Source: Candidatus Mcinerneyibacterium aminivorans
Lineage (GTDB): Bacteria > Macinerneyibacteriota > Macinerneyibacteria > Macinerneyibacteriales > Macinerneyibacteriaceae
Direction: 5' to 3'
Assembly (NCBI GenBank): GCA_008086245.1
Contig: VSIX01000097.1
Coordinates: 1-19,484, forward strand
DNA: 19,484 nt
Positions 1-7,931 of this stretch are shown here, one piece after another; the stretch's first letter is position 1, and every line of letters starts with the position of its first letter. The position numbers and the translations under genes were made by a program. The notes below the pieces were generated by a model that had not been told where the DNA came from, did no database searches, and worked only from the letters and a program-made list of their open reading frames with translations.

Positions 1-192
1 ATTGAACGAAATACCGAATAAAAATTATCATAGATAATTTTAGTCTAAGTCAAAGTATAAGCAAAAGTAAAAAATTAAATCTTATACCAAAATGGTTCTT
101 GTTGTCTGTAATCAGGATTCTGTTATCTGTAAAAGTATTTTTTATGAAATCAGAATTCAGACAACAGAATACAGATAATTGTTTTTTTAGCT

Positions 193-272
193 CATTACCT
201 GGTATTACTTCTTTGTAGTAGCATCCGTCACTCATTACGGGGGAGTACCTCAGTAAGGTAACTTCTGTCACT
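193..272 (+). repeat. Composite intergenic repeat, copy 1
   Basis: This segment runs from CATTACCT through CATCCGTCACTCATTAC (222-238) to ACTTCTGTCACT (261-272). It aligns without large gaps to 18330-18408. Its inner part aligns to the minus strand of 17968-18015, where the 17-bp core CATCCGTCACTCATTAC is identical. Inside it, AGTACCT (about 244-250) can pair with AGGTAACT (256-263) with one bulge. A short AAAATC/GATTTT hairpin follows directly, as it does in copy 2. Confidence 0.7.
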
Positions 273-297
273 CAAAAATCACGTTAGCGATTTTCTA

Positions 298-316
298 GTT
301 ACGCGTAACGCGTTAC
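298..316. repeat. Two overlapping 12-bp palindromes
   Basis: GTTACGCGTAAC (298-309) and GTAACGCGTTAC (305-316) are each perfect 12-bp palindromes and share five bases. Their GC-rich cores contrast with the AT-rich surroundings. This could be a protein-binding site or the edge of the adjacent repeat. Nothing nearby decides between these. Confidence 0.55.
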
Positions 317-378
317 AGGCTACCCTTTGTGCATATCTACATTGTTTTTTTACTTTACCTTTAACTTAAACTTGGATT

Positions 379-401
379 AAAAAATCGCAAAGCGATTTTT
401 T
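379..401 (-). terminator. Hairpin terminator of the PPC-like lipoprotein gene
   Basis: AAAAAATCGC (379-388) and GCGATTTTTT (392-401) form a 10-bp stem with an AAA loop, touching the stop codon of the minus-strand lipoprotein gene. Read on the minus strand, the stem ends in a run of T, as in an intrinsic terminator. The stem is symmetrical, so it may work in both directions. It also belongs to a recurring family of AAAATCRC...GYGATTTT hairpins in this window. Confidence 0.7.
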
Positions 402-1546
402 TACTCCATTTTAAACTCAAAAGTTTCTTCTGAAGCCTTATCATTATAGTCATCATGAAGCAAAAGATAATAACCCTGATCTAATTCCAGTTCGAACTCT
501 GCAGGACACTTTTTCCAGCTGGAAACGTCTGTCAGCTCTTCAGGATTATCTTCTTTTATCCTGTATATTTTTACTTCCGGTGTTATATCTGAACTATTAT
601 TTCTAGCTACAAATTTAACCTTTTTATTTTCTTTGAGAATAAATCTAAAATAATCCTTATCTTTTCTGGGATAAATTGCCGGTTTAATAACCTTTCCCCT
701 TTCCAGAAGTTTGGCTTCTGTGAACTTATCATTGGATTCATATTTGTCTATCTCAGCTATAAAATTAATCTTTATATCAAAGGTTTCGGGGGACATATTG
801 TCATCATAGTCATCTTTAAAACACAGATAATATTCCCCTTTTTTGGGAATAAAGCATGCCGCAGGAATTTTATCCCAGTTACGTAATGTCTTTACTTTCG
901 GGTCTGCCCATTCATCGTATTCGGCAAACTTAACCTCGGGAGTTATTTCTTCGGGTACGCCCTTTGCTTTTACTGCTATATACCCCTGTTCTTTTACTTT
1001 CATTTTAAACCAGTTCTGATCTTTATCAGGATATACTGCAATTTCAATTACATCATTATCTTTGATTGTTTTGGCTTCTTCGGGGACATTATTTGGTTCG
1101 AATTTATCCATTTCTTCAACAAAATCGATTTTTATAGGAAAAGATTGTGAGGAAGCTTTATCGTGATAGTCATCCTCTATTTTTACATAATATGTACCCT
1201 TTTTAAAAACAGCTGCAGCTGCCGGTAATTTTATATTTTTTCTTAAATATACCTCATTATCTTCCTCCCATTCATTATAATTGGCAAAGGAAGCTTCTGG
1301 ATTAATATTTTCCGGCACATCAGCAGCAGAAACCCTTAAATATCCCTGCTTGTTAACATCAACCTTATACCAGTCAATATCTTCTTTTGGATTTAATTTC
1401 ATTTCAAAAGGATCGGATATGTTTAATTTGACCGCTTCAGTGATTTTATCATTTGGTTCTTCACCTGTTTTCCCTCCGCATCCATACAACAAAAAACCCA
1501 GCCCAAGTGCAGTAATCAAAATTAAATAAAAACTTTTTTTTAACAT
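401..1546 (-). CDS. Lipoprotein with three PPC-like (pre-peptidase C-terminal) repeats
   Basis: The 381-residue product starts with a lipoprotein signal: basic MLKKS, a hydrophobic stretch, then a lipobox ending LLYGC, so Cys23 is the expected lipidated residue. The rest is three tandem domains of exactly 120-residue period. EPND/EPNN/ESND opens each at residues 30, 150 and 270, a D(x)DWY/NWF/DYF strand follows, and DDYxDxxS closes each at 125, 245 and 365. The pattern resembles bacterial PPC-like beta-sandwich domains, which usually accompany secreted proteases or binding proteins, but no protease domain is attached here. The AAGGAGGAG site upstream of the ATG is near-ideal. The gene has its own likely promoter and a strong terminator, so it is probably monocistronic. 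The biochemical role is unknown. The aspartate-rich DDY loops could bind metal, which is inference. Confidence 0.8.
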   Translation of the reverse strand: MLKKSFYLILITALGLGFLLYGCGGKTGEEPNDKITEAVKLNISDPFEMKLNPKEDIDWYKVDVNKQGYLRVSAADVPENINPEASFANYNEWEEDNEVYLRKNIKLPAAAAVFKKGTYYVKIEDDYHDKASSQSFPIKIDFVEEMDKFEPNNVPEEAKTIKDNDVIEIAVYPDKDQNWFKMKVKEQGYIAVKAKGVPEEITPEVKFAEYDEWADPKVKTLRNWDKIPAACFIPKKGEYYLCFKDDYDDNMSPETFDIKINFIAEIDKYESNDKFTEAKLLERGKVIKPAIYPRKDKDYFRFILKENKKVKFVARNNSSDITPEVKIYRIKEDNPEELTDVSSWKKCPAEFELELDQGYYLLLHDDYNDKASEETFEFKME

Positions 1547-1595
1547 TTCTCCTCCTTATGGTTATTTAAGAAAATTTAACTTTCTATTTAATTAA

Positions 1596-1623
1596 AATAT
1601 ATAAAATTTTAAATATTTATCAA
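1596..1623 (-). promoter_or_regulatory. Likely sigma70-type promoter of the lipoprotein gene
   Basis: On the minus strand, TTGATA (1618-1623) is followed after 16 bp by TATATT (1596-1601). The start codon lies about 50 bases downstream behind a strong Shine-Dalgarno site. The surroundings are very AT-rich, so chance matches are likely. Confidence 0.45.
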
Positions 1624-1706
1624 CCTCTATGAAACATAATAGGATATATTAACTCTGTTAACAAATATATGAAATTATAATGTATCTTTTGTTTTTATAG
1701 ATGAAT

Positions 1707-2360
1707 TTAACTGTATTTCTCAAAAATCATCATGCTAACAATATTTTTATAGTAGTATTTTTTTCTTACAAATTTGAAACCCGTATCTTTTATTATCTTT
1801 TTCCAGTCTTTTTCTATGTATTCAAATGCATACTTACACTCTATCATTTTAAAAGGAATTTTTATATAAAAAGGCAGCTTCTCTAAATTAAATTTGGCAT
1901 AATCAAAAATGTACAGCCTTTTGTTCTTCTTCAGAGCTCTATTAGCATTTTTCAACACCTGAATTCTATTTTTATGCGGAAGTCCATGCAGAACAAAAGA
2001 GATTAATGCTTTATCATATTTATTCTCAAAATTTAAAGGAATATCTATTCTTTTTTTATAAATTTTTACATTGGGATATTTTTTACAAACTTTTTTAAAT
2101 TTTTTTATCATATCTTCCCCTATATCAAGCCCAACAATTCTGCCTTTCAAGGATAGATATTTTATCATAAAACACTCATTATAACCGGAACCGGCACCAA
2201 AATCTATAATTCTGTCTTCGGGAACAATGTTCATATCATCCACGAATCTTTTAATAATTCTTTTGTATCTTCCCAGAGTTATTAAATTCAAAATCCTGCT
2301 GTAATGTTTGGCTACAAGTCCATTAATTTCAATATGTGAATCCTCATAAAGTTTTCCCAC
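1707..2360 (-). CDS. Class I SAM-dependent methyltransferase
   Basis: The 217-residue product has the class I methyltransferase core. Motif I is DFGAGSG (residues 53-59) and a SAM-ribose acidic residue sits at GLDIG (Asp79). A post-motif strand ALISFVLHGLP and a later LYIFDYAKF strand are in the positions usual for UbiE/methyltransferase-11/25-like small-molecule enzymes. There are no membrane segments. The substrate cannot be read from the sequence. The start is GTG; upstream the frame is open for only eight codons and contains no ATG, and the ribosome-binding site is weak. The gene follows the terminator of the efflux operon with about 130 bp between, so it is probably transcribed separately. 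A TATAAT at 2376-2381 lies just upstream. Confidence 0.85.
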   Translation of the reverse strand: MGKLYEDSHIEINGLVAKHYSRILNLITLGRYKRIIKRFVDDMNIVPEDRIIDFGAGSGYNECFMIKYLSLKGRIVGLDIGEDMIKKFKKVCKKYPNVKIYKKRIDIPLNFENKYDKALISFVLHGLPHKNRIQVLKNANRALKKNKRLYIFDYAKFNLEKLPFYIKIPFKMIECKYAFEYIEKDWKKIIKDTGFKFVRKKYYYKNIVSMMIFEKYS

Positions 2361-2426
2361 ATAATCACCATTCTTATTATACTACAAAAAGAATTTTTTA
2401 AAATTGCAGCAGAGATTATTATCAGG

Positions 2427-2457
2427 AAAACATGTGTATGAATTATTCTTATACACA
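2427..2457 (-). terminator. Likely terminator of the efflux operon
   Basis: Read on the minus strand, TGTGTAT and ATACACA (2451-2457 and 2433-2439) pair as a 7-bp stem. An additional GAAT/ATTC pairing lies inside, and TGTTTT follows. It sits about 35 bases beyond the stop of the last permease gene. The same palindrome could instead be an operator for the methyltransferase gene. Confidence 0.5.
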
Positions 2458-2491
2458 ATGTATTATATTCATTAATTCTAATATAATTGCT

Positions 2492-3616
2492 TCAATCAGC
2501 TCTTTTTGTGAATCTAATATTGCTTACCGCAAAAATAATAATCCCCAGGCCAAAAAGCATAAGAATCTGATCCCATAGGACTTTTAAGCCTACACCTCTT
2601 AAAAAAATACTTCTGATTATTACAAGAAAATATCTTAAAGGAAAGATATATGTTATCCATTGTACTATTTTCGGCATATTGCTTATTGGAAAGATAAAAC
2701 CCGACAGAAAAACCATAGGTGTAATTATAAAAAATACGGATGTCAGCATAGCCTGCTGCTGGGTCTGTGAAATAGTAGAGACAAATAATCCCAGCCCAAG
2801 AGTGCTTATTAAATAGACCAGAGTTAGAAAGAATATAAGTAACAAACTTCCTTTAAGGGGAATTCCAAAAATGAAAATTGTGGCACCAATCACGAGAAAA
2901 ATATCTATTATCCCAATTATTGTGAATGGAATTAATTTCCCCAGTATCATCTGCCATCCTTTTATGGGGGTTACCATTACCTGTTCAAGGGTACCTCTTT
3001 CTTTTTCTTTCACAATAGCAAGTGAAGTAACCACCATTGTTATTATCAAAAGAAGCAGCCCAAGAATACCCGGCACCATAAAGTTTCTGCTTTCAAGGTT
3101 TTGATTATATTCTATTCGCACAACAGGTTCTATCTGTCCGTATTTTATATTTTTCATTAAGGATGTTCTTTTTTTCAATATTTTTTTTACAAAATCCTTA
3201 TTTATCATTGAGGAAAAATTTAATCCGATTGTTGCCGTATTTGAATCGGAGCCATCTATAATTGCTGCTACTTCGGGAGATGCCCCTTTTTTTATCTTTC
3301 TTTCAAATCCGTTTTCTACTATCAAAACAAATGAAACTTCTCCTCTATCAATATATTTATCTATATTCTGAATGTTATGAACTCTTTTTTTAACATCAAA
3401 ATAACCCGTTTTAGTAAAAGAATCCACATATTCCCTGCTAACCTGAGTATTATCCCGATCACATATTAGTGTTGGTATATCCTCAACATCCAAATTAGCT
3501 GCATAACCTAAAATAATAAGCTGAAATAATGGTACAATTATACTCAAGGCAAGCATCTTGGGATCCCTAAAAAACTGAATAAATTCTTTTTTTATAAAGG
3601 ATATCAGCTGTCTCAT
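2492..3616 (-). CDS. ABC-2 type permease, YbhR-like
   Basis: The 374-residue membrane protein has ABC-2 topology. There is one N-terminal segment (about 22-39), a large extracytoplasmic domain containing IIDGSDSNTA (119-128), and then five segments (about 182-201, 229-250, 256-282, 290-309, 349-366). KEKERGTLEQVMVTP (203-217) is the cytoplasmic coupling region typical of the YhhJ/YbhR/YbhS group, and QTQQQA (284-289) resembles YbhR. The gene is last in the efflux operon, 11 bases after its sister permease, with AAAGGACGG as ribosome-binding site. It should form a heterodimer with that sister in the inner membrane and export a substrate with the two ATPases, adaptor and TolC. The substrate is unknown; E. 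coli YbhFSR is linked to cationic drug export and Na+ or Li+ efflux. Confidence 0.9.
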   Translation of the reverse strand: MRQLISFIKKEFIQFFRDPKMLALSIIVPLFQLIILGYAANLDVEDIPTLICDRDNTQVSREYVDSFTKTGYFDVKKRVHNIQNIDKYIDRGEVSFVLIVENGFERKIKKGASPEVAAIIDGSDSNTATIGLNFSSMINKDFVKKILKKRTSLMKNIKYGQIEPVVRIEYNQNLESRNFMVPGILGLLLLIITMVVTSLAIVKEKERGTLEQVMVTPIKGWQMILGKLIPFTIIGIIDIFLVIGATIFIFGIPLKGSLLLIFFLTLVYLISTLGLGLFVSTISQTQQQAMLTSVFFIITPMVFLSGFIFPISNMPKIVQWITYIFPLRYFLVIIRSIFLRGVGLKVLWDQILMLFGLGIIIFAVSNIRFTKRAD

Positions 3617-3627
3617 ATTACCGTCCT

Positions 3628-4740
3628 TTAACTCAACTTTCTTTTTAACTTTTGAGAACTTACAAAAAGCAAAAATACTGCTATTATAGTTAAAATTACA
3701 AACTCAAGCCAGAAAGAAAAAAACCCGGTTCCTTTAATTATTATTCCCCTAATAATATCCATAAAGTATCTGGCAGGAACCAAATAGGAAAAAAGCTGAA
3801 TCGCTTTTGGCATATTTCTTATTGGAAAAACAAATCCCGATAATAACAGGGTTGGAAGAACTGTAGTAAAAACCGAAATCATGAATGCAAATTCCTGACT
3901 ATCTGCAACAGCTGAAATCATTAAGCCAAATGAAACTCCAACCAGAAGGAAAATAATCATACTTATTAAAAGAAGAATCAGGCTACCCTTTACAGCAACC
4001 CCAAAAAATAAATACCCCAGTATAATTATTGAAAGGGAACTGCTAAAGGTAACAATCACATAGGGAACAATTTTTCCTATAATTAATTGAAAGGAATGAA
4101 GAGGGGAAACTATTAGCTGTTCTATCGTATTTTCTTCTCTTTCCCTTACTATGGTTAGTGATGTAGATACAACAGTTATTATCATTAGAATATAAACAAT
4201 CAATCCGGGAACTAAAAAGACCTGGCTTTTAAGTTCAGGATTATACCAGATTCTTGGTTTGAAATTTACCGGTTCTTTATTTTTGTTTTGGAACTCCGGT
4301 TTTAAATTATTATTAACACTGTATACGATTTTACTTATATATCCCTGTATTGTAGATGCTGTATTTGAATCTACCCCATCAATAATAAACATCACCTTGC
4401 TGTTTTGGTTTTTGCCCAGTTCTTTACTGTAATCGCTGGGAATAATCATTATAGATTTTGTTTCTTTCCTATCAAGTTTATTATAAATATCTTTTTCACT
4501 GCTCTGATAATTCTGCAGTTTGAAGTATTCGGTTTTTACAAATTTATCAATTAATTTTCTGCTTCCTGGTGTTTTAGCTTTATCAACTACAGTTAGTTTT
4601 ACATTTTTAACATCAAAACTTAATGCATATCCAAAAAGAATCAGCATCAATATTGGAATAAAAATTAAAAGACCAAGAGATCGTTTATCCCTTAATATAT
4701 GTTTGAACTCTTTTTTAATAACAGCTTTAATTCGTTTCAT
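3628..4740 (-). CDS. ABC-2 type permease, YbhS-like
   Basis: The 370-residue ABC-2 permease has the same plan as its neighbour. An N-terminal segment spans about 22-41, and an outside domain carries IIDGVDSNTAS (119-129). PELKSQVFLVPG leads into five C-terminal segments, with coupling region REREENTIEQLIVSP (199-213). LSGFVFPIRNMP (300-311) is a hallmark of the family. It sits between the second ATPase gene (11-base gap) and the other permease gene (11-base gap), which is the YbhS-then-YbhR order of enterobacteria. AAAGGTG precedes the ATG. Two different permeases plus two different ATPases imply an ABCD-type heterotetramer in the inner membrane. Confidence 0.9.
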   Translation of the reverse strand: MKRIKAVIKKEFKHILRDKRSLGLLIFIPILMLILFGYALSFDVKNVKLTVVDKAKTPGSRKLIDKFVKTEYFKLQNYQSSEKDIYNKLDRKETKSIMIIPSDYSKELGKNQNSKVMFIIDGVDSNTASTIQGYISKIVYSVNNNLKPEFQNKNKEPVNFKPRIWYNPELKSQVFLVPGLIVYILMIITVVSTSLTIVREREENTIEQLIVSPLHSFQLIIGKIVPYVIVTFSSSLSIIILGYLFFGVAVKGSLILLLISMIIFLLVGVSFGLMISAVADSQEFAFMISVFTTVLPTLLLSGFVFPIRNMPKAIQLFSYLVPARYFMDIIRGIIIKGTGFFSFWLEFVILTIIAVFLLFVSSQKLKRKLS

Positions 4741-4751
4741 ATTTTCACCTT

Positions 4752-5678
4752 TTAATCTATTAAATGCACGAAAACATCTTCCAGAGTTGGTTCAATCGTT
4801 TTTATTCCAAGTAATTTAATATCGTTTTTATTGAAATTTTTCTTTATAATATTTTCGATTTTTTCCATTCCCTGATTAGTCATGATATTCAAATTTATCC
4901 CGAGGATAGCAACATTTATTATTTCATCCATTGAGGCTAAAATGTTTTTAGCCTTATTTAAATTATCCGTTTCAATTTGATACATGTTTGCTTCTATATT
5001 TTCAGTTTTTAAATCTTCGGGACTTCCACCTGCAATAATTTTTCCTTTATCCATAAGCTTTATTGTATTGCAGTATTCAGCCTCATCCAAATAATGAGTA
5101 GTAACAAAAATTGTAATCCCCTGGTCCGAAAAATTATTAATAATTTCCCAGAAATCTCTTCTTGAAACGGGATCTACTCCGGCGGTAGGCTCGTCCAGAA
5201 ATACTATATCGGGGTCATGTATCAAGGCTGTCCCCAGAGCAAGCCTCTGTTTCCAGCCTCCGGCCAAATCCTGGGTTATTCTTTTTCTCATACCCTGTAA
5301 ATTTGCCAGGTCTATTATCCACTCTTTTTTCTGTTTTACTTCTTTAGCAGGCAGGCCGTACATTCCTCCAAAAAATTCAATATTTTCCTCCACGGTCAAA
5401 TCATTATAAAGGGAGAATTTTTGTGACATATATCCAATTTTTTTCTTTATATTCTCGGTTTCATTATTTATATCATATCCAGCAACAATTCCACTTCCAC
5501 CGCTTGGTTTCAATAATCCACAGAGCATTCTTATAGTTGTTGTTTTTCCAGCGCCGTTTGCTCCCAAAAAACCAAATATTTCACCTTTTTTAACTTCAAA
5601 ATCTATATGATCAACTGCTGTAAAATTTCCAAATTTTTTGGTCAAATTTTTAACCTTAACTGAATAACTATCTTCCAT
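4752..5678 (-). CDS. ABC transporter ATPase, counterpart of the YbhF C-terminal half
   Basis: The 308-residue nucleotide-binding protein carries Walker A GANGAGKT (39-46), Q-loop Gln86, signature LAGGW (138-142), Walker B IVFLDEP with Glu163, a D-loop GVDP, and H-loop His195 in TTHYLDEAE. The GWKQRLAL run after the signature is what I recall for the C-terminal half of YbhF. The signature has Ala where most ABC proteins have Ser. The tail (about 220-308) is the usual C-terminal extension of drug-efflux ATPases. The start follows the TolC stop by one base, with GGGAG upstream inside the TolC gene, so translation is probably coupled. It should pair with the other ATPase of the operon; this subunit supplies the intact Walker B and H-loop site. 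Confidence 0.9.
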   Translation of the reverse strand: MEDSYSVKVKNLTKKFGNFTAVDHIDFEVKKGEIFGFLGANGAGKTTTIRMLCGLLKPSGGSGIVAGYDINNETENIKKKIGYMSQKFSLYNDLTVEENIEFFGGMYGLPAKEVKQKKEWIIDLANLQGMRKRITQDLAGGWKQRLALGTALIHDPDIVFLDEPTAGVDPVSRRDFWEIINNFSDQGITIFVTTHYLDEAEYCNTIKLMDKGKIIAGGSPEDLKTENIEANMYQIETDNLNKAKNILASMDEIINVAILGINLNIMTNQGMEKIENIIKKNFNKNDIKLLGIKTIEPTLEDVFVHLID

Positions 5679-5679
5679 T

Positions 5680-6996
5680 TTAGAGAACTCCCATTGCTTT
5701 TTTTAAATTTAATTCGGATATTCTCAAATCAACCAAAGCATTTAATTTTTCCATCTCTGCTTTCATCAATGAGGTTTCCGTTTTAAGAAAGTCGCTGCTT
5801 TTAATGAGTCCCTCATTGTACATATTTTTTGATATTCTATAATTTTCCTCTGCCCCTGAAAGCTTTTTATCAATCACTTCAATTTTTTGAACATATTTGT
5901 TATAGTCAAGATAGGCATTTATTACCTGACTTTTTATATTATCCTTTAAATTTTCCAGGAATATTTCTGATTTTTCCTCTTCCAGATTTGTTTTTGCAAT
6001 TTCATAAAATCTCTCCCCGCCTTTGAAAATATCCATGGATAAGCTAAATCCTATTTCCCAGCTTTCTTTATATTCATTTTCTAAGGGCTGAATAGAATTG
6101 TTGGGTTTATCATAATGATATTTCCCAATTAAAGATAATTTAGGGGATAATCCCGATTTAGCTATCTTATTTTTTAAAGATTGGATTTCTGTATTAATTT
6201 TTACCTGTTTTATAATCTCTCTATTATTTAAAGCCTTTTCAATGCATTCATCTTTTTCATAATTCATGTTATCAATTTTTTCAATTTTTGATGTTAAAAT
6301 TATTTTTCTATCAGTACTTATATCCAATATGTTTTTTAATTTCATTTTTAGTTTTTCCGTTTTGTTTTCATTCTCAATAATAATTAAATCTATTTCCGAT
6401 ATTTTTTCCTGCACTGTTAATATATCTACTTTAGTTGCCATACCCTGCTTATAATAATTTTTTGCATTTTTCAAATGTTCATCTATCTGCTTTTTGTTTT
6501 TTTCAAGAACTCTATGCATATTATTAAGTTTTATTATATTCCAGTAAAGCCAGTTTATTTCAAATATAAGATTTCTTCTATCTTCTCTGTATTTACTCTG
6601 CTTTATATTACTTTTTTCTGAATATAATTTCGTTTTATTGTATAACCCGAAACCTGCAAAAAGTGGCTGTTTAAATTCAAGAGTATTTTTGATCCTGCTG
6701 TCCATCTTTGGGGAAATAATTATTTTTTTATTTAAATCAGGAATTTCAAGACTGTATTCCTCCTTTTGATCGGTTTTTAAATAAGTCGAACTTATAGAGA
6801 TTTCTGGAAACATATCTGCTCGTTCAGTTTTATATTCATTCCTTGAAACCATTGTTTCTTTTTTTGATATCTTGAGCTCTTTACTTTTTTCTATTCCCCT
6901 TTCTACGGCATCATTAATACTTAAATCTATAGAATCGGGATATAAAACTACAGAAATCAACAAGACAAGAAAACTCACAATAATCAATTTCCTCAT
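5680..6996 (-). CDS. TolC-family outer-membrane efflux channel
   Basis: The 438-residue product begins with a signal peptide (MRKLIIVSFLVLLISVVLYP). It continues with the two long alpha-helical outer-membrane efflux protein repeats, roughly residues 25-220 and 230-435, rich in Lys, Glu and Asn. The length and the YRISKNMYNEGLIKSSDFLKTETSLMKAE region near the C-terminus fit the family. It should form the trimeric outer-membrane duct that meets the periplasmic adaptor. Its ATG overlaps the TAA of the upstream ATPase by one base, and the ribosome-binding site AAGGAGG is in the last codons of that ATPase, so the two are translationally coupled. The position is unusual because it separates the two ATPase genes. 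Confidence 0.88.
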   Translation of the reverse strand: MRKLIIVSFLVLLISVVLYPDSIDLSINDAVERGIEKSKELKISKKETMVSRNEYKTERADMFPEISISSTYLKTDQKEEYSLEIPDLNKKIIISPKMDSRIKNTLEFKQPLFAGFGLYNKTKLYSEKSNIKQSKYREDRRNLIFEINWLYWNIIKLNNMHRVLEKNKKQIDEHLKNAKNYYKQGMATKVDILTVQEKISEIDLIIIENENKTEKLKMKLKNILDISTDRKIILTSKIEKIDNMNYEKDECIEKALNNREIIKQVKINTEIQSLKNKIAKSGLSPKLSLIGKYHYDKPNNSIQPLENEYKESWEIGFSLSMDIFKGGERFYEIAKTNLEEEKSEIFLENLKDNIKSQVINAYLDYNKYVQKIEVIDKKLSGAEENYRISKNMYNEGLIKSSDFLKTETSLMKAEMEKLNALVDLRISELNLKKAMGVL

Positions 6997-7922
6997 TATT
7001 CCTCCTTATCATTTTGTAAATAATATATAAAAGCATCTTCCAGAGATGGTGTAATTTTTTCAAAGCTTTTAAAATGAATATTTTCCTCTTTTAGTTTTTT
7101 CATTACCTTTTCTCTGGTATTTTTTTTATCATCATCTAAAAATAGATGCACTCTATCACCGAATGATTGGATATCATTTATTTGCTCGATACTTTTTATT
7201 TTCCTGTAGGCTTTTCTAACCTCTGAAAGTATGATTTCATAAATTATCTGATTTATACCATCTTTTAAATTTTGAGGAGTATCAAGACCAAGAAGTCTTC
7301 CCTTATTTAACATTCCAACCCGGGAACACCTCTCAGCTTCATCGATGTATGGGGTGCTTAAAAATATTGTAACATTTGATTTTAAAAGTTCTGCAAGAAT
7401 CTCCCAGAACTCCCTTCTTGAAACAGGGTCTACCCCATTTGTGGGCTCATCCAGAAATATAATTTCCGGTCTGTGTATTAGGGTACACGCCAAAGCAAGT
7501 TTTTTCTTCATTCCACCAGACAGATTTTTTGCTTTTCTATTCCTGAACTCTCCCATTTTGGTAAATTCAAGAAGTTCTTTTCTCCTTTTCTCATAATCCT
7601 TAATTTGATGCAGCTCCGCAAAAAATTCGATGTTTTCGTCCACGGTTAAATCCTTATACAGACTGAATTCCTGGGAAAGATAACCGATTTTACGCTTGAT
7701 TTGTTCTGCACTTTTTTTCAAATTGTATCCAATAATTTCTACTTCACCTTCAAATTCCTTCAGTATCCCGCATAAGATCCTTATTGTTGTTGTTTTTCCT
7801 GCGCCATCCGGTCCGATAAAACCGAACATCTCACCCTTTGCAACATTAAATGAAATATTATCAATTGCATTTATATTTCCAAAATTTTTCTTTAAATTTT
7901 CAATCTTGATTACCTTTTCCAT
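6996..7922 (-). CDS. ABC transporter ATPase, counterpart of the YbhF N-terminal half
   Basis: The 308-residue nucleotide-binding protein has Walker A GPDGAGKT (37-44), Q-loop Gln84, a canonical signature LSGGM (134-138) and Walker B IIFLDEP with Glu159. The position of the H-loop histidine, however, is Pro191 (STPYIDEAE instead of TTHYLDEAE). The GPDGAGKT Walker A and GGMKKKLALAC run are what I recall for the N-terminal half of YbhF. The gene lies nine bases after the adaptor gene with AGGTG as ribosome-binding site. It most likely forms a heterodimer with the other ATPase, donating the good signature to that subunit's site, while its own site is probably weak or slow. The protein is full length with no frameshift. 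Confidence 0.9.
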   Translation of the reverse strand: MEKVIKIENLKKNFGNINAIDNISFNVAKGEMFGFIGPDGAGKTTTIRILCGILKEFEGEVEIIGYNLKKSAEQIKRKIGYLSQEFSLYKDLTVDENIEFFAELHQIKDYEKRRKELLEFTKMGEFRNRKAKNLSGGMKKKLALACTLIHRPEIIFLDEPTNGVDPVSRREFWEILAELLKSNVTIFLSTPYIDEAERCSRVGMLNKGRLLGLDTPQNLKDGINQIIYEIILSEVRKAYRKIKSIEQINDIQSFGDRVHLFLDDDKKNTREKVMKKLKEENIHFKSFEKITPSLEDAFIYYLQNDKEE

Positions 7923-7931
7923 ATATCACAC

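Larger units (their letters stand above)
1..400. other. Gene-free left end, repeat-rich
   Basis: I see no credible gene here. The stretch holds a loose inverted pair of ATCTGT/ACAGAT-containing segments around 97-131 and 148-180, and copy 1 of a composite repeat (193-272). It also holds a short hairpin (275-294), two overlapping 12-bp palindromes (298-316) and the hairpin that ends the lipoprotein gene (379-401). A 73-codon minus-strand reading frame across 50-271 runs through the repeat and has no family resemblance, so I do not call it a gene. Confidence 0.6.

Noticed and set aside
50-271. 73-codon minus-strand reading frame
   Set aside because: It runs through the composite repeat, has no recognisable domain or ribosome-binding site, and its sequence is explained by the repeat.
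1281-1529. 82-codon plus-strand frame antisense to the lipoprotein
   Set aside because: It is a shadow of a well-supported gene with a lipobox and repeats on the other strand.
2376-2381. Leaderless promoter for the methyltransferase
   Set aside because: TATAAT is well placed, about 15 bases before the GTG, but no -35 is visible, and the AT-rich context makes chance likely.
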